From: Hungateiclostridiaceae bacterium UBA1305
Lineage (GTDB): Bacteria > Bacillota > Clostridia > Acetivibrionales > DTU013
Direction of reading: 5' to 3'
Length of the DNA stretch: 59,620 nucleotides
Assembly (NCBI GenBank): GCA_002307275.1
Contig: DBTX01000065.1
Coordinates: 34,749 to 94,368, forward strand
Every line of letters starts with the position of its first letter. Position 1 is the first letter of the stretch. A program made the translations under genes and the position numbers. This document shows positions 1-7,602 of the stretch, one piece after another. Below the pieces are notes generated by a model, which was not told the DNA's origin, did not search any database, and saw only the letters and a list, made by a program, of their open reading frames with translations.

Positions 1-522
1 ACCCAGAATATCACAACAAGCACCTTCGGCGTATTTCAGGCAAGCTCGGGAAAATCCAGCTATAAGAAGGCCTTGATGAATATTCTTGTCATGCCTTCCA
101 TCTATGTCCTGGCCGCCGTTGTCCTTGTCAAAACATCAGGGTTCATCATACCAGAACCGGTGTTGTCCCCACTCAGGTACCTGTCCACAGGCTTTATCGG
201 TTTTGCATTGCTTACGCTGGGCGTACAGCTCGCAGAGGTAACCGCAAAGATAAATATAAAGGCCGTCTTGCTGTCCTCAAGCATACGACTGCTCGTGTCT
301 CCCGCATTGGGCTTTCTGCTGATCCTTTTGCTGGGTGTACATGGTGAACTGGCAAAAGCAATGATTATAGGGGTGGCCACACCAACAGCCGTAAACACCG
401 CGATCCTCGCCAGAGAATTTGACAACGAACCGGAATATGCGGCACAAAATGTACTCGTATCCACGCTGCTAAGCCCGATCACGCTGTCGATCCTGATTTT
501 CATATTAAACAGGTATATGTAG
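1..522 (+). CDS. AEC-family (auxin efflux carrier-like) membrane transporter, 3' part
   Basis: The reading frame is open from the first base of the window, so the gene begins upstream and only about 173 C-terminal residues are seen. The visible part is hydrophobic with several membrane segments. It reads GVFQASSGKSSYKKAL and then a helix pair near PSIYVLAAVVLV, as in the second half of AEC/auxin efflux carrier proteins, which are ten-helix secondary transporters of the cytoplasmic membrane. The segments MIIGVATPTAVNTAILA and LVSTLLSPITLSILI fit the conserved C-terminal helices of that family. The substrate cannot be told. The gene ends 28 bases before the convergent DUF1385 gene. The family call is from recognised sequence character, not an alignment. 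Confidence 0.75.
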   Translation, partial: TQNITTSTFGVFQASSGKSSYKKALMNILVMPSIYVLAAVVLVKTSGFIIPEPVLSPLRYLSTGFIGFALLTLGVQLAEVTAKINIKAVLLSSSIRLLVSPALGFLLILLLGVHGELAKAMIIGVATPTAVNTAILAREFDNEPEYAAQNVLVSTLLSPITLSILIFILNRYM

Positions 523-550
523 AATATTGATATGCAGGATATGTGTGGAA

Positions 551-1366
551 TCACAAAACGGCTTCCAGCGCTTTGATTGCCACTTCCAGATGTCTGTTTT
601 CAGGCTCTTTTGTGGTCAGGAATCGCTGAAGAAACATCCCGGGCTTCAAGAGGAACTGCAAAACTGAATTTTGAAAAATCCGGAACAATTCAACAGCTAT
701 ACCAAGCAGCAATATACTGCAAATCAAATCAACCGCACCACCTGTTGCCAACTGTAAAAAGAATTGCTTCTCTGCAGCAATATAGTAGATTATGCTTAAT
801 GGAACGAGCACGAAAATGATATTCGTACCGCATCGGGTATGTATCCTTGGGAACTTTTGCGCTGTATCGGCATTGAATGTGGAAGGCTCTATTTCACTCT
901 CGTACATATTAATGCATTTATGCTCGGCACCATGATATTTTAGGATCTCCGCAATTCCTTTATGAAAAAAAATTATAAGTACTGCAAGAGATATCAATGC
1001 AGGGTAAGAATCCGAAACAAGCAGGACGGACAAGCCGGTCACAATTACTGCAACTGAAATCACTCTTTTCACGGTCCACCTTTTACGAAAATCAAATAGT
1101 TCAGTTGAACCGGCAATGATTGAAGAAATTGCGATGACCAGCATCAACATTATTCTGAGCAATTCCCTGAATACCGGTATTTTGGAAAACAGTCTCTCAA
1201 TACGAGCTTTATATAATTGAAGAGCTTTCTCAGCGAACAGCATGTTTTTTACGGATACTGTCCCATCAAAACTACGAACTGCTCTTGCCACCTTACCCTT
1301 GGCAATATTGATCATAACTATTCCATTTATTGATGCACTCCCGCCGATTTGAACCTTTGCACTCAT
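551..1366 (-). CDS. DUF1385 (YqhQ-like) integral membrane protein
   Basis: A protein of 271 residues with an N-terminal stretch resembling the DUF1385 opening (GGSASINGIVM, matching the usual GGQAVxEGVMM pattern). It has about four membrane segments and the family signature YHGAEHKCINMYE followed by PRIHTRCGTNIIF. DUF1385/YqhQ proteins are conserved in Firmicutes and have no established enzymatic role. The start ATG at 1366 has an AGAGGT-type ribosome site. It is a single gene, convergent with the transporter. The N-terminal motif is more divergent than usual (INGIVMINIA instead of the usual charged MMR pattern), which may mark a diverged paralogue. Confidence 0.8.
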   Translation of the reverse strand: MSAKVQIGGSASINGIVMINIAKGKVARAVRSFDGTVSVKNMLFAEKALQLYKARIERLFSKIPVFRELLRIMLMLVIAISSIIAGSTELFDFRKRWTVKRVISVAVIVTGLSVLLVSDSYPALISLAVLIIFFHKGIAEILKYHGAEHKCINMYESEIEPSTFNADTAQKFPRIHTRCGTNIIFVLVPLSIIYYIAAEKQFFLQLATGGAVDLICSILLLGIAVELFRIFQNSVLQFLLKPGMFLQRFLTTKEPENRHLEVAIKALEAVL

Positions 1367-1443
1367 TTAAACCTCTGCACTCATTAGAGCTTCCAGATGA
1401 ATCCAATTATTTCACAGCCCTTACCCCGGAACATGCCCTGGAT

Positions 1444-1540
1444 TTATGCACACAACTGCAGATTTGTTGACAAAAGCCTGTGGATTATGTGCATAACCCT
1501 GTGAATAAGCCAAAAATCAGTGCTGTCAGCATGTGGATAA
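1444..1540. promoter_or_regulatory. cluster of DnaA-box-like sites
   Basis: Within 97 bases there are four exact matches to the relaxed DnaA box TTATNCACA: 1444-1452 on the plus strand and 1488-1496, 1500-1508 and 1532-1540 on the minus strand. A one-mismatch copy lies at 1479-1487. The sites at 1479-1508 are nearly head to tail. The cluster fills the gap between the DUF1385 start and the HIT gene end. No dnaA or dnaN gene is nearby, so if functional it would be a DnaA-binding or titration locus and not a proven origin. Function is inference. Confidence 0.5.
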
Positions 1541-1547
1541 ACTAATG

Positions 1548-1970
1548 CTATAGATTTGCCTTGATTTTATCGATCATGGCAGAATACTCTTCATCTGACA
1601 AATACACCTGCGCAGGATTCATCACGAAAGTGGAGCCCCAGTTTTCCTTATCCTTATATTTTGGAACAACATGCATATGCAAATGCGGCATTGTGTCGCC
1701 AAATGCGCCATAATTAAGCTTGTCCGGGTTGAAAGCTCTGGTAACCGCCCGAGCCGCTTTCGACACATCCCGCATGAAGGCTGAAAGCTCTTCCCCGCTC
1801 AGATCGAACAGCTCCTTCCTGTGTCCGTCAAATACCACATTACACCTGCCTCTATAGGTTTGCTCCCTAAACAGGTACAGCGTAGAAGCCTCCAGCTTGC
1901 AAATCCCGATCATCAGTTTCTCGCGGCGTCCATCCTCATTACAATAAACGCAATTATTGTTTATTTCCAT
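1548..1970 (-). CDS. HIT-family (histidine triad) nucleotide-binding protein
   Basis: A protein of 140 residues with the histidine-triad signature HLHMHVVP at residues 96-103, which binds and hydrolyses nucleotide phosphates in HIT enzymes (AMP-lysine, AMP-NH2, Ap4A-type substrates). An N-terminal CxxC pair (Cys7, Cys10) is typical of the bacterial zinc-containing HIT subgroup. FDGHRKELFDLSGEELSAF is the usual central segment before the triad. The start ATG at 1970 has an AAAGGAG ribosome site nine bases upstream. It is monocistronic, and the exact substrate is unknown. Confidence 0.9.
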   Translation of the reverse strand: MEINNNCVYCNEDGRREKLMIGICKLEASTLYLFREQTYRGRCNVVFDGHRKELFDLSGEELSAFMRDVSKAARAVTRAFNPDKLNYGAFGDTMPHLHMHVVPKYKDKENWGSTFVMNPAQVYLSDEEYSAMIDKIKANL

Positions 1971-2378
1971 TGTTATTGCTCCTTTAAGATCATATATTTA
2001 CCGGTTATTCCTGTATAAAACGCCTGACTTATATGAGCGGCCCATTGCAATATCATATCACTTTCGTTCGCACCATACCACTTTCAGCGCTACAAAAAAT
2101 CTGATCAATGCACAATATCCAGTACTTTTCTCAAAGATATAAGAATTATGGTCAGCCTATGTCGGCTTTACCCGCATGATTTAGCGGAGAAACTTATAAT
2201 ATTATCTTCTGAATGTTGCTTATTGATAATAAACATATACTGCAAAAGGATTTGTTCCACAGTTCATCAAATACATGGGATTAACCGAGTCTGAACATTT
2301 CCCATGCTTGATAAGCATCATCGGAAGTTGTACTATTTTTATATAGAATAATTTAAATGATTTAGTCTGGTAAAATTA
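1971..2378. other. intergenic region between divergent HIT and metallopeptidase genes
   Basis: About 400 bases without a convincing gene. The left side holds the ribosome site of the HIT gene on the minus strand. The right side holds a good plus-strand promoter candidate at 2308-2336. Short open frames here lack ribosome sites. Nothing else is seen. Confidence 0.6.
2308..2336 (+). promoter_or_regulatory. putative sigma-A promoter for the metallopeptidase gene
   Basis: TTGATA at 2308-2313 and TACTAT at 2331-2336 are separated by exactly 17 bases, about 40 bases upstream of the metallopeptidase start. Both hexamers are close to the sigma-A consensus. Confidence 0.5.
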
Positions 2379-3131
2379 ATGAAAAATGCACCAATAAAGT
2401 TCAGTAAGAACAAAAACAACATTATGATAACCGCTTTCATCAAATTCTACGGCAATTATGCCGGTAAATTACATGATTGCGGTCGCACTTATGCCGAAAT
2501 AGCCGCCGCTTCAATCGAAGCAAAATGGTCGGGCACCTACATGATCTATGGAGAAAAAACCCACGTGACGACAAAAGTTTTCAGTAAAGCACCCCGTCAG
2601 GATAAACAGCCTCAGCCGGAAACATCCGGACAAGGATACCTGAAAATAAAGATATCCGGTGGCACACTTGCTTCAAAAATAATGCGATCACATGAAAAAA
2701 TGAGTCTGAAAGGTATTTTAAAAAATGATGAGTCCATTTCCGTCTGGTCTGTTCAAAAATCTTCCTCCCCCATTATCATATATGTAACTCAGAATTTTCA
2801 AGGCAGTAATCCCAATAAGCTCATCTCCAAAAGCTGTTTCGAAGGAACTGTCGCTCATGAATTCGGTCACGCACTCGGACTGGGCGACGCCTACAATGCA
2901 GGCTACCGTGGAGGAAAATATCCCTGGGCATTCGGCGGCCTCTTTGCCCCAGCCAGTTACGAAGTCACGGACAAAGCCGGCAAAACCTTCACCGTAACCG
3001 TCCCCAACAATGATATGATGCTGAACCACGGCATAGTATCCGACAATGACATGCGAATGGTGCTCAAAGCATATGAAACAGGCACTCAGCAGTTCTTCCC
3101 GAAGTCATCCGGAGACTGGGCAAAAAGATAA
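2379..3131 (+). CDS. predicted zinc metallopeptidase (HExxHxxGxxD, matrixin-like)
   Basis: A protein of 250 residues with the extended zinc-binding motif HEFGHALGLGD at residues 160-170. The metal ligands would be His160, His164 and Asp170, with Glu161 as catalytic base. This is the metzincin-type signature, here with Asp as third ligand as in snapalysin- and matrixin-like bacterial proteases. No signal peptide or membrane segment is visible, so it is probably cytoplasmic or secreted by another route. A methionine-rich segment near VPNNDMMLNHG may be the met-turn. The ATG at 2379 lacks a clear Shine-Dalgarno site, so the start is uncertain; Met16 is a possible alternative. The substrate is unknown. 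Confidence 0.7.
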   Translation: MKNAPIKFSKNKNNIMITAFIKFYGNYAGKLHDCGRTYAEIAAASIEAKWSGTYMIYGEKTHVTTKVFSKAPRQDKQPQPETSGQGYLKIKISGGTLASKIMRSHEKMSLKGILKNDESISVWSVQKSSSPIIIYVTQNFQGSNPNKLISKSCFEGTVAHEFGHALGLGDAYNAGYRGGKYPWAFGGLFAPASYEVTDKAGKTFTVTVPNNDMMLNHGIVSDNDMRMVLKAYETGTQQFFPKSSGDWAKR

Positions 3132-3208
3132 AACATCAATTTTTAGTTGGTACAGACTTTTGCAATTGAGGTTTTGCCAACACACATTTTACCATCACCG
3201 ATTTCTCA

Positions 3209-3238
3209 TTGACAATATACCCTTATCTATTGTAAAAT
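3209..3238 (+). promoter_or_regulatory. putative promoter of tRNA-Ser
   Basis: TTGACA at 3209-3214 and TAAAAT at 3233-3238 have an 18-base spacer and lie 48 bases before the tRNA. This is a consensus-like -35 and a good -10 element. It stays on the chromosomal side, so it still drives the rebuilt tRNA. Confidence 0.6.
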
Positions 3239-3285
3239 GGTTAAGCGGCACAGGAAGTGTCCGTTTTTAGAGCATACTGTCATAC

Positions 3286-3376
3286 GGAGAGATGGCTGAG
3301 CTGGTCTAAGGCGCACGACTGGAAATCGTGTGAACGTTAACCCGTTCCAAGAGTTCGAATCTCTTTCTCTCCGCCA
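3286..3376 (+). tRNA. tRNA-Ser (anticodon GGA)
   Basis: A 91-base class II tRNA including an encoded CCA end. The acceptor stem GGAGAGA (3286-3292) pairs with TCTCTCC (3366-3372). The anticodon stem CACGA/TCGTG encloses the loop CTGGAAA, giving anticodon GGA. A long variable arm and the T-loop sequence TTCGAAT follow, as expected for tRNA-Ser. The 3' part from 3315 belongs to the attachment core, so this copy is a hybrid of chromosomal 5' part and phage-supplied 3' part. Confidence 0.97.
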
Positions 3377-3377
3377 C
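3315..3377 (+). repeat. attL, 63-bp direct repeat inside tRNA-Ser
   Basis: Identical over all 63 bases to 59308-59370. It begins in the 5' side of the anticodon stem and runs one base past the CCA end. Sequence upstream (GCGC versus AAAT) and downstream (TTAG versus AATG) differs, which fixes the limits. This is the usual placement for tyrosine integrases that recombine in the anticodon or T arm of a tRNA gene. Confidence 0.95.
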
Positions 3378-3381
3378 TTAG

Positions 3382-3417
3382 AAGCCCCTTTACTTAACTA
3401 AAGTGAAGGGGCTTTTT
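3382..3417 (+). terminator. phage-supplied terminator after tRNA-Ser
   Basis: A 13-bp stem with one G-T pair (3383-3395 with 3401-3413), a 5-base loop and a run of T. It replaces the native terminator, which now lies after attR at 59375-59405. Confidence 0.8.
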
Positions 3418-3423
3418 CACGCG

Positions 3424-3444
3424 AATTTCACATAAACTTCACAT
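3424..3444 (+). promoter_or_regulatory. putative integrase arm-type site (left)
   Basis: This 21-base sequence matches 59173-59193 at 19 of 21 positions in the same orientation and contains two TTCACA-like halves. It sits 47 bases inside attL. Paired arm sites next to both attachment cores are expected for lambda-type integrases. Assignment is inference from position and repeat. Confidence 0.5.
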
Positions 3445-3562
3445 TGATATGAGCTTTATTTTTCTATTTATAAAAATTGTAGTAATATTACTAAGAAGGA
3501 GCTTATCTATTATCTATCTTCGTGTTTTCGAATAATGCACATAATAAGAAAGGAGCCATCTA

Positions 3563-3802
3563 ATGTCTGAACAACTTGCTACTGCAACAATAAACGCAAA
3601 AGAAGCCGCTCATTATTTAGGCGTTTCATACTGGCTTATCCTAGATATGGCAAAAAAGAATCTTATCCCTTGCATTCATGCTGGTGACAGAGTTCTCTTT
3701 CGTAAGGAAACAATTGATTCTTGGATGATGGATCAAGAAGAACAATCTATCCATCGTTGTGAGCCTACTAGTTATGGAAAAATACGAAAGGTAAAGTCAT
3801 AA
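3563..3802 (+). CDS. excisionase-like helix-turn-helix protein (HTH_17 / MerR-like)
   Basis: A protein of 79 residues. Residues 10-55 form a typical winged helix excisionase fold (NAKEAAHYLGVSYWLI, then a basic wing around GDRVLFRKETIDSWM), as in Xis proteins of Tn916-type and phage elements. The start ATG at 3563 has an AAAGGAG ribosome site. It lies next to attL, far from the integrase at the other end. In the excised circle the two would be close neighbours across attP, which suits an excisionase. It is followed at once by a tRNA-Arg 3' fragment, so it may instead be left from a different element. A second HTH_17 gene lies at 56011. Confidence 0.65.
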   Translation: MSEQLATATINAKEAAHYLGVSYWLILDMAKKNLIPCIHAGDRVLFRKETIDSWMMDQEEQSIHRCEPTSYGKIRKVKS

Positions 3803-3816
3803 ACTATAATTTGTAG

Positions 3817-3861
3817 CTAATCCTCTGCAGGCCGGACGTTCGAGTCGTCTCGGGCGCACCA
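3817..3861 (+). pseudogene. 3' fragment of tRNA-Arg (probably UCU), fossil attachment site
   Basis: The segment reads as the 3' part of a tRNA starting in the anticodon loop: an anticodon-stem half CCTCTGC, a T stem (3834-3838 with 3846-3850) around the loop TTCGAGT, the acceptor 3' strand CGGGCGC, a discriminator A and CCA at 3859-3861. The acceptor half matches tRNA-Arg genes that begin GCGCCCG, and CTAATCC fits a CTTCTAA anticodon loop. There is no 5' half. Such half-tRNAs are left by integrases that recombine in the anticodon loop. The identity of the amino acid is inferred. Confidence 0.65.
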
Positions 3862-3864
3862 ACG

Positions 3865-3905
3865 AAAGCCGCTTGGCTGTAGTGATACAGTAAGCGGCTT
3901 TTATT
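3865..3905 (+). terminator. terminator following the tRNA-Arg fragment
   Basis: A perfect 10-bp stem (3865-3874 with 3892-3901), a 17-base loop and T-rich tail. It sits where a tRNA terminator would be, so it probably came with the tRNA fragment. The next 270 bases up to the small gene at 4177 hold no supported gene, only a 6-bp hairpin near 3974-3990. Confidence 0.65.
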
Positions 3906-4176
3906 ATGAGTTTTTCTCAGGACACCAAACTGGACACCACTTCATTCCATCTATACAAAATAGAATAACAAATTTAAGCCTCTACTGAGGCTGTGGGGGC
4001 TTGTTTCAAGTCTGTCATCCACCTAGTGATTCCTGATAAACAGCTCACAATACGTATTATCTTTCTCAACATAATTGCTTCCTTGCAACTAAATAATCAA
4101 GTGCATATAAATTTTAATTACTTGCAGGATATTTCCTTTTTATGTAGAATTATGGTATTGAAAGGAGATGGTTATA

Positions 4177-4368
4177 ATGTATGCTCAGGAAAAAGAAATG
4201 ATTATTAAACATCTACAAGATAACGGTGAATGTACATACGAAGAAATTCATTTCGATGTGCTTCATACAAACTACGAAAAGTTTAAACCTATATTAGATC
4301 TAATGGTGAAAGAGGGCTTAGTGATTGATAACGGCAACACAGAGAGAATAAAATTGAAACACGTTTGA
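4177..4368 (+). CDS. small winged-helix-like protein of unknown function
   Basis: A protein of 63 residues. The start ATG at 4177 is chosen because the AAAGGAG site at 4161-4167 is nine bases upstream; the ATG at 4168 would be only one base away. The sequence has an N-terminal helix (EKEMIIKHLQDNGECTYEEI), a middle helix and a C-terminal EGLVIDNGNTERIKL strand pair. That is the layout of a small winged-helix domain in which the second helix senses or binds DNA. It may regulate a neighbour, but this is inference. A terminator follows immediately. Confidence 0.6.
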   Translation: MYAQEKEMIIKHLQDNGECTYEEIHFDVLHTNYEKFKPILDLMVKEGLVIDNGNTERIKLKHV

Positions 4369-4392
4369 GCCATGTGGCTCTTTTTTTTCTTT
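4364..4392 (+). terminator. rho-independent terminator after the small winged-helix gene
   Basis: A short hairpin GAGCC-ATGT-GGCTC overlapping the stop codon is followed by eight T in a row. It isolates the small gene from the AIPR gene downstream. Confidence 0.75.
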
Positions 4393-4419
4393 TCTTCATT
4401 ATCTTCAGCTACCTCATTA

Positions 4420-4448
4420 TTGCACTTTGTAAAAATCTGTTATATTAT
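4420..4448 (+). promoter_or_regulatory. putative promoter upstream of the AIPR gene
   Basis: TTGCAC (4420-4425) and TATTAT (4443-4448) with a 17-base spacer. About 210 untranslated bases would follow. The stretch just after it (GAAAACAGGTGATC) resembles the leader of the gene at 6557 and may be a fossil leader. Confidence 0.45.
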
Positions 4449-4657
4449 TGAGGAAGAAAACAGGTGATCGCATATTTTGTAGTCTACGGTAGAGACAGAG
4501 AGCGAAATACTCAATTCATTTGCGGATATTCACTAATAATTGCGAAATAACAGAGGAAAACACATTACTTATGAAAACAGGCTGTAAATTATAGCAATAA
4601 TGGGAAGTTTACATTAGCAGTAAGTATTCAGAGAGGAAAAATATATGGAGGACAAAA

Positions 4658-6334
4658 ATGGCAAATATTAATATGATTAGAGTTGCAGCCCGTTTAAAAG
4701 AAATGTTTGACGAAAAAATCGATATGTCAGATTTCCCTTCTGGTAGTAGCAGTCACTTTGAAACAAGAGCAATTGCTGCATTGGCACTAATGATGATATG
4801 TGGATTAGATTCACAACAATCAAGCATACACATCACCGATGGATATCATGATATGGGGATTGATGCCATATACCTAGACAATACACAAAAACAGTTAATT
4901 GTTATTCAGAGCAAGTGGAGAGGTGAAGGAACAGGAAGTATTTCACAAGATGAAATGAATTCATTTGTTGAAGGAATCAAGCGAATAATCAATTTTGATT
5001 TGGATGGTGCAAACCAAAGAATACTCCAGAAAAAGACTGATATCGACTATTCACTAACAACATTCGGATATCAAATACATGTTTTATTTGTACATACTGG
5101 TAATAGCTTTGTAACAAAATATATAAAACGCCCACTAACTGACTTAATGAATACCACAAACGATGATATAAGTACACTGATAATTTATGATGAAATTACA
5201 TTTAAAGAAATATATACATATTTAGCTCAGGGACAGAATCCAGAAAGTATTTCTTTGGATGATGTAATTTTGAACAACTGGGGAAAAATTGATGAACCAT
5301 ATTCAGCATATTACGGAACAATTTCAGCAGCTGCAATAGGAGAATGGTATAAAAACTATGGGAACGCTCTATTTGCAAAAAATATAAGATTCTATAAAGG
5401 TAATACAGAAGTTAATGATGGCATGAAGCGAACATTATTACAAGAGCCAGAAAACTTTTATTATTATAATAATGGAATAAAAATCCTTTGTGAATCAATA
5501 AAAAGGAAGGCAAAAGATAGTACAACTAACACAACAGGGCTATTCACGTTACAAGGGATTTCTTTAGTTAATGGCGCACAAACGGCAGGAACGATTGGAA
5601 GCGTTTATCATCAAGCTCCTGAACAAGTTGTTAAAGCTTATGTAATGGTACAAATTATTGATTTAAGTAAAGCCCAAAGTACAGCGGCTGCTCAAATAAC
5701 AAAATTATCTAATACACAGAATCGTATTGATAGTAAAGATTTTGCATCTTTGGATACTGAACAGGACAGGCTTCGAACAGAATTGGCCTTTTCACATTTT
5801 ATCTATCTTTATAAGAGTGGTGATACCGTAACTGACTTTGAGCATCAAATCACATTTGATGAAGCTATTGTAGCATTAGCATGCTGGCATGGAGACTTAT
5901 CATATGCTACTATAGCCAAGCGAAATATTGGGGCTTTGTCAGAAGACATTAATAAGCCTCCGTATAAGGCTTTGTTTAATCCCTCCACTAATTCATTTAT
6001 TCTTCTCAACAGTGTAATGGCTATAAGAAAAATTGAGTCTATTTTACAAGTAAGAAAGGAACAGTTAGTTGGACGTGAACGACTTGTTTGCGTACATGCT
6101 AACCGTTTTATATCATATTGTATTTTACAAGTAGTTAAAATAAATGAAAACTATACTAATGAAATTTTAAAATCAGAATTACTCGAAAGTATTGTATACC
6201 CAATAATTGATCAACTTATCTCTCAAATCGTTGTTCAGATGAATACTCTTTATACTGATAATTCCTATCCTGCTAACATATTTAAGAACGCGGGAAAATG
6301 CAAAGAAATATATAACCTAATTTATAATGGCTGA
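4658..6334 (+). CDS. AIPR-family protein with nuclease-like N-terminus (putative phage defence)
   Basis: A protein of 558 residues. The central part, from about residue 240, carries AIPR (abortive infection phage resistance) signatures: LFAKNIRFYKG, FYYYNNGIKIL and ISLVNGAQTAGTI. The N-terminus has a candidate PD-(D/E)xK-like core, GID with Asp69 followed by VIQSKW with Gln84 and Lys86, as in many AIPR proteins and restriction-type nucleases. The family is named after lactococcal abortive infection. Here it would protect the lysogen against other phages, possibly by a suicidal nuclease. The gene has a GGAGG site upstream, is AT-rich to the eye compared with the phage genes and stands alone, which suggests acquired cargo. 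The defence role is inferred from the family. Confidence 0.75.
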   Translation: MANINMIRVAARLKEMFDEKIDMSDFPSGSSSHFETRAIAALALMMICGLDSQQSSIHITDGYHDMGIDAIYLDNTQKQLIVIQSKWRGEGTGSISQDEMNSFVEGIKRIINFDLDGANQRILQKKTDIDYSLTTFGYQIHVLFVHTGNSFVTKYIKRPLTDLMNTTNDDISTLIIYDEITFKEIYTYLAQGQNPESISLDDVILNNWGKIDEPYSAYYGTISAAAIGEWYKNYGNALFAKNIRFYKGNTEVNDGMKRTLLQEPENFYYYNNGIKILCESIKRKAKDSTTNTTGLFTLQGISLVNGAQTAGTIGSVYHQAPEQVVKAYVMVQIIDLSKAQSTAAAQITKLSNTQNRIDSKDFASLDTEQDRLRTELAFSHFIYLYKSGDTVTDFEHQITFDEAIVALACWHGDLSYATIAKRNIGALSEDINKPPYKALFNPSTNSFILLNSVMAIRKIESILQVRKEQLVGRERLVCVHANRFISYCILQVVKINENYTNEILKSELLESIVYPIIDQLISQIVVQMNTLYTDNSYPANIFKNAGKCKEIYNLIYNG

Positions 6335-6556
6335 ACGGGATTGTGAAAAATGAGGTGCTGATTATGTTTATAAACTAACAATAGCTATTCAAACTTATGG
6401 CTGCTATTATTTTGCAGTATTTTACAATATGAATCAGAAATGTAAGTCAAACTACCCGAGAGAATATATAAAAGCCTTCTCTCTAAAATACTTTATTAAT
6501 CTCTGTTTTTCTCACAATTTCTATTATATTAAAAAAGAAAAGGCAGGTGATCCTAT

Positions 6557-7591
6557 ATGAAACATACCCCCCGCATAATCTCATATGCTTTACTCATAAT
6601 CCTACTCTGCACTCAGCCTGTATTCGCCCAAACAACAGCACCGGTGCAAAAGCTAACTGTCCACTACCTGGACGTCGGGCAGGCCGACAGCATCCTGATC
6701 CAATCCCCAGCCGGTAAGACCATGCTCATTGATACTGGTAATGGCGGTGATAGCACTACCATAAAAGCCTACCTGAAAAAACTTAGCATCAAGAAACTCG
6801 ATGTCGTAATAGCCACACACCCACACGAAGATCACATCGGAGGCATGACGGCCATTGTTAATACCTATACCATAGGTAAGGTTTATATGCCAAAGGCAGT
6901 AACTACCACCAAGACATACAAGGATCTGCTTACTGCAATCAAAGAAAAAAATTTAAAAGTAACATCGGCATGTTCCGGGACAGCCATCGATCTGGATCCT
7001 GCTTTAAAATTTACAATGCTGGCACCAAACTCAACCAAATATGAAGACTTGAATAACTATTCTGCAGTCGTCAAGATGACCTATAACAAGACATCATTTC
7101 TGTTCACCGGTGACGCTCAAAGTCTGTCGGAAACTGAAATGCTTGCAAGGAAATACGACCTGAAGGCAGATGTATTAAAAGTCGGCCACCATGGAAGTGA
7201 TACCAGTACTTCATTAGCATTTTTAAAGGCTGTAGCACCAAAATATGCCGTCATATCAGTAGGTAAGGATAATGATTACGGCCACCCTGCACAATCAACT
7301 TTGGACCGCTTGACTGCAGCCGACATAAAGGTATATCAAACGGATCTCTCTGGAACCATCGTGGCCAGCAGTGACGGAAAAACAATAAGCTTTACAACCA
7401 GTAAAATTAATACGGCAACATCTTTAAAGAGTCAAGTTACCCCAGCAGCTGACCCAATTGTGTACATAACTGCAACGGGCAAGGCGTATCACAAGGAAGG
7501 CTGCAAGTATCTGTCCAAGAGCAAGATTCCGATTAAGTTATCCGAGGCCAAGGCAAAGGGATATACGCCCTGTAAAGTATGCAATCCATGA
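6557..7591 (+). CDS. secreted metallo-beta-lactamase-fold protein (ComEC/Rec2 hydrolase-like)
   Basis: A protein of 344 residues. Residues 1-24 form a clear signal peptide (hydrophobic LLIILLC, cleavage after VFA), so it acts outside the membrane. The metallo-beta-lactamase fold has the first metal motif HPHEDH at 88-93, YLDVGQADS near the start, FTGDAQ and GHHGS. These match the stand-alone relatives of the ComEC competence hydrolase domain. A C-terminal module with two CxxC-type cysteines (HKEGCKYL and PCKVCNP) is a common add-on that may bind a metal. The start ATG has an AGGTGAT site. The substrate is unknown, possibly nucleic acid or nucleotide phosphoesters. It is followed after 11 bases by a DUF3006 gene, a recurrent pairing. 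Confidence 0.85.
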   Translation: MKHTPRIISYALLIILLCTQPVFAQTTAPVQKLTVHYLDVGQADSILIQSPAGKTMLIDTGNGGDSTTIKAYLKKLSIKKLDVVIATHPHEDHIGGMTAIVNTYTIGKVYMPKAVTTTKTYKDLLTAIKEKNLKVTSACSGTAIDLDPALKFTMLAPNSTKYEDLNNYSAVVKMTYNKTSFLFTGDAQSLSETEMLARKYDLKADVLKVGHHGSDTSTSLAFLKAVAPKYAVISVGKDNDYGHPAQSTLDRLTAADIKVYQTDLSGTIVASSDGKTISFTTSKINTATSLKSQVTPAADPIVYITATGKAYHKEGCKYLSKSKIPIKLSEAKAKGYTPCKVCNP

Positions 7592-7602
7592 TGGAGGACT
7601 TT

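Noticed and set aside
102..554. Minus-strand frame of 150 codons opposite the transporter
   Set aside because: The plus strand encodes typical transporter helices; the minus frame is Ser/Thr-rich shadow without ribosome site.
3993..4208. Plus-strand frame of 71 codons upstream of the small winged-helix gene
   Set aside because: No ribosome site, overlaps the well-placed ribosome site and start at 4177 in another frame, and no recognisable protein character.
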